Shown here piece after piece: positions 57,900 through 64,000 of a stretch of 64,000 nt of DNA. The translations under genes and the position numbers were made by a program. The notes under the pieces are model-generated. The model did not search any database. It was not told where the DNA came from and worked only from the letters and a program-made list of their open reading frames with translations. The stretch spans positions 3,472,001-3,536,000 of the forward strand of contig JAJHTX010000002.1 in assembly GCA_032164295.1 (NCBI GenBank), in the 5' to 3' direction. Within the stretch, counting starts at the first letter, position 1. Every line of letters starts with the position of its first letter. This DNA is from Inonotus obliquus. Lineage: Eukaryota > Basidiomycota > Agaricomycetes > Hymenochaetales > Hymenochaetaceae.

Positions 57900-60800
57900 A
57901 TGTCGCTGTCTGCTCAGGAGTCCCAGGGTTACCCGAGGGCATCATCCGGAAAGACTCCGCCCCCTGCTCCATCTGCTGCTTTCGCTAAAAGGTGTGTATT
58001 TTCACATTCTACTCTCTCGACCGAGCACAATTGATACGAGGCAAGCTTTAGAGCGAGGGAACTCCAGGCGGAAGATAGAGTGGCTGCTGCGAGGTATAGA
58101 CCACCCGCGCTTAGGGCGATGGCCTCAGGCTCGCCATCCAATGACTTACCTGCTTCTGCAAACACGCCATCCGAGTCTTCTCCGCTCCCACCGAATAATT
58201 ATCCCCAGAACTTCAGGAGAGCAAGGGCCGGCACCTTGCCCTCCAATGTTCAGCTTGCCGCTCAGCGTTTTGCCGCTGCTTCTGAGACACTACAGAATCT
58301 TCCGAGCTCGACGGAATCTTTCTTAGATACCTATGGACAGCAGCCGGCAAGTACAACTGCTTCGAGCATGGCATCCGCGAGGCCCGCGCTACGTCACTCT
58401 ACATCGATCGCGTCGTCGGCTGCCAATTCTGCAATCTCAGAACGTAACAGCCGTCTCAGGTCCGGGTCACTGACCTTACCCGGTGCAGCAGGCCTATCCA
58501 ACGCGTTCGGGGGAAGCTCTATCTTCTCTACCTCTTGGCTTTCAAGTGCTCGCAATGGTTCCAATTTGCCAGGTGTGGATGAGTTGCGATCGGTCACATC
58601 ATTGGATTCTGCGGATGACTTTGATGTCCACACGCTTGACTACCTCGGCCTTGATGATAATCTACGTCCTCCGCCAGCTGCCACACTTTCTGAGCTCCGT
58701 ACGCAGGCGCAAGCGGCCATTGCCGGCAATCTTGCGAATCCGCCTCGTCTTCGCGCGAGCACCGTTTCGGGTCCGTATCGCATGAGGTCTGCTGCAACAA
58801 GTTCCTCGTTATTACCTACAAGTGCAAGCGATGAAGAGCAGGCCATGATGGAAGCCTACAGCAGTGGATTAAGCCACCAGCAGATTGATAATTATGATGC
58901 CGGAATGTCTCCCGACTATTATTCGTCTCAGTACGTTGCAAAGGGATTCAAGCAAGGACAGCACCTTGGTGTAAGCAATGCCGGTACACGGCCGCGAGCA
59001 ATTTCCGTCGGCGTCCTGGAGGACCCGGTCCGTTCGATCCAACGCGGCCTTCCGGGTATGGATGGTCAACAAGGACTTTACTCTGCTAACCTTCTGGGAG
59101 ATCAGAATTCTCTGGCTAGCAGTCTGGCCCTGGCCGCTGGCAATTCGACGTTAGGAAAAATGCCATCAAACGTATCTTCTGGCAATAGATATGCTGCAGG
59201 AACTGATACCCCGGCGAGTCGTGTGAACAGTTATCTTGCCGCTCCCTCAGCGCAGGGACGATCGCTTTCCCCGAAAGCAGACGGCAATCAGTCCCAACAA
59301 ACCCAGACTCCGACACGATCGTTGTGGATTGGCAATCTCGATAGCTCCGTCACCAGCGAGCAGCTCATTCACGTGTTTGCTCCGTATGGCGCTATCGAGA
59401 GTTTGAGGCTATTACCAGAAAAGGTGTTGTATACAGTTGAACACTATGGAAATGTCACTGACACAATACATAGGAATGCGGTTTTGTGAACTTCGTGGAC
59501 CAAGAGGATGCGATACGCGCTAAAGATGACATTCTAAATCGCCTTAGTGGACAAATCGGGATGCCTAATGGACAGGCTGTTCGCATTGGCTTCGGAAAAG
59601 CTGAGAGTGCCCCTGTTGCTCCCGCCAAGGGTACTGCAAGCTCTAGCGCAGGGTCTACGAGCGCAGGATCTGCAAAGGGCTCTGGCAGCAATAACGCTAT
59701 GAGTGGCATCGAATCCCAGTTACAGTCTACACCGACACGTGCGTTGTGGATTGGCTCCATTCCATCCACTACAACTCCTGCAACTATTTTGAGTGTCTTC
59801 AGTCCTTTTGGTCCCATTGAATCAGCCAGAGTCCTGACTCATAAAAATTGCGGATTCAGTGAGCATTGCAATTGCCTAGGATATTCGGATTTTGCTGATA
59901 GCGTTCCTCTTAGTCAATTTTGAACGCTTGGATGATGCGGTCCGAGCACGTAAAGCACTCAATGGGCGTGACGTTCTCGGAAGCGACGTTGGCGCCATCC
60001 GCATTGGTTTTGCCAAAGTGCCCGTCAAGAATGGTTCCGAAGGTGCAAACGATGGGGAGACGACTTCGACACCTGCCAATACCAATATTCAAGGTGTAGG
60101 CGACTTGAGTGTAGGCGCAACTATACAGGCCTTGCGTGGTGTAAAGGGTGCATCGACAATTCCTGCTGATCAACAAGTTATCGGTGGTGCTGTGGAAAAT
60201 TACCGTTCGAACCTGTTGCTTAGCATGATTGGTTCTGGCTTGCACACGAGTGTCATGAGCAATGATAACTCTGTGAAGCCGGCTGGATGGTTGCCATCCG
60301 TAACTGAGCAACAGATGATAATGCAGCAGTTGAGTGAAGGTAGTCCTGACGCGGAAGCTGACATTCAGGCATTGGCAGGTAAGTCATCGGATGTTGAACT
60401 ATGTATTCCAATTTTAATACCATCCGCAGACTTCCGTCCCCCAATGATGTACTATACAACTATCCCTCTTGTCTCTGAGCGTCCAAACAACAGGCGATGG
60501 GATGCTTCAAAGTTGAGAGAGCTGCGAAAGCGGCTGGACTCTGGGGCACTTTCAGTTGAGGAGATTGATCAAGTAGCGGCTGATTTCTTGGACGGAGAAA
60601 TTGTTGACCTTGCGTCAGATTGGCTGGGGAATACTGTGAGTGAAATCGGAATTAGTAAACTTAATTACAGTATTCTCACTCCTTGATGCCTTGATTCTCG
60701 TAATAGGTCGTGCAGAAATTGTTCGAGAAGTGCTCTGCTAGTCCTAGATTCGCCATGTTGGAGCGCATTGCACCACATCTTGCTATGATTGGCATTCACA

Positions 60801-62188
60801 AGAACGGGACATGGGCTGCACAGAAGATTATAGAATGCGTGCAGACACCAGAAGAGGTTGCGCTTATTTCACAGAATTTGAGACCATTCGCACCTCCGTT
60901 GCTCCTGGATCAATTCGGAAATTATGTCGTTCAGTGAGTATACCCACTAGTATTCGCGATAACTTGCTTACGCTCTCGCAGATGCTGCCTGCGCTTCGGC
61001 TTCCCGGGAAATGATTTCATCTTCGACGCCATGATTGATCGCCTTTGGGAAGTTGCCCAAGGACGTTTTGGAGCGCGTAGTATGCGAGCATGCCTTGAGA
61101 GCTCTCTGGTGACCATCAGTCAGCAGCGTCGCGTCGCGACCGCTATTATTCTCAATTCGATCCCTCTGGCCACAAATCCGAACGGCGCTCTGCTACTCAC
61201 CTGGCTTCTCGACACCTCTGGGTTCCCTTCACGTTATAGACTTCTTGCACCACGCTTTACGCCCCATTTGTCGCATTTGTGTACTCACAAGCTGGCTTCG
61301 CTGACGGTACTTCGGATCGTAAACCAGAAGGTCGAGCCCGATGCCTCGACGCAGATTGTCGACTCTCTCTTCTTCTCACCAAGCGACCATGTCCTGACTG
61401 ACGTCCTTGGCGATCAAGTCAACGGCGTTGCTGTCGTCCACAAAATCCTCACCAGTCCTTTCATCGACCAGCAGAAGCGACATGCTTACCTTGAAGCAAC
61501 CAAACGGGTCCTCATTGAGCTCAAGGTTATTGCAACACAAGCATATCGACGTCTTATTGAGGAGGTTGGATTACCGGTTTCCAACTTTGCGGCCAATTAT
61601 GCAGCGGGAGTCAGTCAGGGCCCTGGCCTAAAGAAATCATCGTCACAGGGCAGTTATTATGGTAGCCCAACGAATGATCAGAATCTCGCGTCAATGATGG
61701 CAGCACTTCAGATGGGTGGTCAAGCTCATATGACACCCCAGCATGGCGCATCTCAGCCTCAGCTGCAGATTGACCCGTCTTATGGGCAAAATGCTGCGCA
61801 GGGTAACGGGTTGGCCACTAATGGTCGTGGACCACGTACAGCAACCTCGGCTTCGCCCGGCACGTTTTCTCCTTCTGGAGAATCCTTCAACCCCTTTGCA
61901 CCCAGCTCTCCCGCTGTTGACCAGAGCGGTGTCCGGCAAGGCTCACGCCGTAATGGGAACGGTCCGGTACTGCAATCGCCGCAGCCTACTGTGTCGCCGG
62001 CACCTATGGCGATGCAGTACAACACCCAGTCTCCTAGTCTCGGCCAGGCGGGAGGCATGTTGGGAGTCCCTGTTGGTCAGTCCCCGTACGGAATTCCGCA
62101 ACAACAGGTCCCTCCTCACGTCTATCAGGCGTATATGTATCAGATGTACCAACAGCAAGGCTCTCCGAATGGAGCATATCAGGCTTGA
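57900..62188 (+). CDS. JSN1: RRM-PUF RNA-binding protein (Jsn1/Puf1-Puf2 type)
   Basis: Seven exons: 57900..57991, 58052..59423, 59474..59858, 59914..60378, 60430..60635, 60707..60933 and 60982..62188; 1317 aa. Two RRM domains start near residues 453 (SLWIGNLDSSVTSEQL) and 577 (ALWIGSIPSTTTPATIL), each with the RNP1-like CGFVNF / CGFINF and RIGFGK / RIGFAK ends. A PUM-HD follows from about 840: VVQKLFEKCS, IGIHKNGTWAAQKII, LLLDQFGNYVVQCCLRFG, FGARSMRACLES and VNGVAVVHKIL. The C-terminus is a long Gln/Ser/Pro/Tyr-rich tail. Jsn1/Puf2-type proteins bind mRNAs for membrane and mitochondria-linked proteins and control translation or decay. The first intron could end 6 nt earlier (58045 instead of 58051), adding two residues. 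Confidence 0.94.
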
Positions 62189-62814
62189 AGTATTTATCAA
62201 AGTACATGCCGAAAAAAAGTATGGAACATGGCACCGGAAAACAAATACTGTCATTTCAACTCTCTTTGTTCTCTGTTCATCCTTCATGACTTTTATGACA
62301 ATCATCAAAGAAATGGCACTTCCACGCGTCCTAAAAACCTCCTCTTTTGTCCGGGACTGTTGCTGTTCATTCGCTCTTTCTTTTTTTCAAAGTCTGTCTC
62401 ATTCGTTGATTACTGTGATACCCCACCGTTGGGCAAGGAAACTTTGCCGTTATCCTTTCACCTTTTCTGCACACTACTCATTTTGAAACGATAGGAGGAT
62501 TCGTATGGGACTTGCTCTTTTTCCAGCGCAGCCGCTCCCTCACTGCTGCGCAGTCGTTAATATTTATTCTTCCCCCTTTCTTCCTGCTCTTTTCCTTTCC
62601 CTTCTCTTTCTCCATTTGCTCTTTCTCCCTCTACTCCCTTTCTCTCTTCTGTCTGCTTTCTGTTTTTTGTTCAAAATTTTCGTCGCTTGCCTCGAGTTGT
62701 GTGGATAAGTATATTCATTCTTGTATACACAATAACTACAGGGCAGACGTGTACCAGATTGCTACTCAATGATGAATAGATGACCTTGTGGTTTCGGAAG
62801 TTTTGTTCGGTGTG
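62189..62814. other. Tandem intergenic region before the edge gene
   Basis: 626 bp. A C/T-rich tract (62560-62670) precedes the next gene; the first part is 3' UTR of the RRM-PUF gene. A further upstream exon of the edge gene cannot be excluded. Confidence 0.45.
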
Positions 62815-64000
62815 ATGCAACTGTTGGACTTGTTGGGGGAATTGGACTTGAGAGAACAAAGACACATTCGCTCTTCTGTGGCTGTGCATGCTGATCCATT
62901 GCTCTGGGCACGTGCCAACAACTTCGTTGACGGTTGTTTCAAACTGCCACCATTTAGTCGCTCTACTCTTATAACGATGGTTTCGGGCGATAGTGATACG
63001 TATGTGCTCACACTAACGTTATAAAGCAGGCTAACCGAAGTTGAATGCAGGGAATATCTATCTTCAAGTAGAAAGCGGAAGAACATTGAGACTGATAGCT
63101 ACGAGGGCGATGCCGACAGTCGTCAGAGCGGCACTTCTTTTCCGGAGTGTCCAGCCATAAAACGAGTAGGTGGAGGACAGAGAACAGTTACTGCTGGTTC
63201 GACCACTCAGTACCCTGATATGGACGATACTTCGGACGACCGCGATGTTCCCTCACGGATGGATGATGATGTAGATTCCAGCGCAAAGCAACGCCTATAC
63301 GATGTCTTCTCTGTACCGCCAGAGAAATGGCCATTATCTTTCCAAATATTCAGATTTCATTATGCAGCCTTGAAACTCTGGAACGCTGATGGTCGAGACA
63401 GGAACGAAACCGAGCGGATCATGGGTAGACAAACTCTAAATAATTCTATTCGGGACATACTTGCAGAGTGTAAAAAAGTATCATGGGAGGTGCCGGACCA
63501 GGGAAGGCTCGAAGCCCAAGTCAATAACCAAAGCGTCGAGCAAGCTGAAGGCCTGGCCACAACAGTGGCAAATGCTCTGATAGACAGTCCCAAGGACCCG
63601 GAGGATCTTGCGCATAAACTACAACGGCTACTTAGCGCTCGTAAGTCAAGATTATATCGACTCGAGATTCATTCTGGCCTACTCTCACTCTCACTATCAG
63701 TCCTCTCTTTGCCACATGTCCCTTCTCCCCCCCATCAACCCACACGGGATGGAGGACTCTACGATCAGGAACAGGAGAACGGTATGTGCAGAAAATGATT
63801 CACTATGATCAAACTCACTCGTTTCAAGCAACTGTTGAGGCATGGAGTGCTCCATATCAAGGATCGATGCATGACGCGCTTTGGCATCACATTAAAGGAC
63901 TCCATGAGAAGCCCGACGGATACGCTAATATGTGTGCCATAATACAATCCTCCGGGTCCGGCAAATCTCGTACTGTGGACCAACTTAGTGTGGAACGCAT
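62815..64000 (+). CDS. N-terminal part of an unrecognised protein with a P-loop-like motif
   Basis: Exons 62815..62999, 63051..63640 and 63769..64000 (cut by the window end) give about 335 residues. The first exon is a compact helical piece (MQLLDLLGELDLREQRH, then VDGCFKLPPFSRSTLI). The second is charged and disordered, then helical (PPEKWPLSFQIFRFHYAALKLW). The third holds MIHYDQTHSFQATVEAWSAPYQ and CAIIQSSGSGKSRTVDQL, a Walker-A-like loop (SGSGKS) in which the usual first Gly/Ala is replaced. I recall the motif SSG(S/T)GKSR with a following Asp from proteins multiplied in mushroom genomes, some near Crinkler-like NTPases, but cannot assign a family. The acceptor at 63769 has a second option 6 nt later. 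The ATG at 62815 is the first in frame. Confidence 0.62.

Overview
The window reads as nuclear DNA of a filamentous basidiomycete, most likely an Agaricomycete. Genes are dense on both strands and are cut by many short introns, mostly about 45-65 nt with GT...AG ends and CTAAC/CTGAC-type branch sites. Several proteins belong to fungal or mushroom-type families: ergothioneine synthase Egt1, a TmpA-like membrane flavoprotein, the Prm10/ThrE membrane protein and a Jsn1-type RRM-PUF protein. I could build 25 protein genes, 23 of them complete and two cut by the window edges. I found no rRNA, no convincing tRNA, no CRISPR array and no intact transposon. Exon coordinates come from reading frames, splice consensus and remembered family sequence; none was checked by transcript data or alignment.

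Left part (1-20.8 kb): 5' end of splicing factor SF3A1/Prp21 (-), mitochondrial ribosomal protein mL60 (+), ribosome-biogenesis factor Cms1 (-), an ERI1-type 3'-5' exonuclease with a predicted membrane segment (+), a TmpA-like membrane oxidoreductase (-), kinetochore Ndc80 (-) and Ran-binding Mog1 (+) sharing a 170-bp promoter, a MIT/coiled-coil protein resembling Atg38/NRBF2 (-), an unknown acidic protein (+), and ergothioneine synthase Egt1 (-).

Middle part (20.8-42.3 kb): a 2.9-kb gene-poor stretch, an SRR1-domain protein (+), an intronless unknown protein (-), APC/C subunit Cdc27 (-), chaperonin CCT1 (-), an OTU deubiquitinase (-) back to back with an aldo-keto reductase (+), translation factor Tma20/MCT-1 (-), a second 2.4-kb gene-poor stretch, and a Bcs1-like AAA ATPase (+).

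Right part (42.7-64 kb): an F-box-like protein, an Fmp25-like RCC1-repeat mitochondrial protein, an unknown basic protein and a GDS1-like winged-helix protein (all +), membrane protein Prm10 (-), a large RRM-PUF RNA-binding protein (+), and at the right edge the start of a P-loop-like protein of a family I cannot name (+).

The region is mostly core genome. Genes for splicing, translation, protein folding, mitosis, ubiquitin and mitochondria sit side by side with no sign of an operon-like pathway or a secondary-metabolite cluster. I did not find a clear undescribed multigene system. The best leads are the edge P-loop gene, the divergent Bcs1 paralogue, the TmpA-like gene with a stop-codon-only last exon, the four unrecognised proteins, and coding-like frames near 12.9-13.2 kb.
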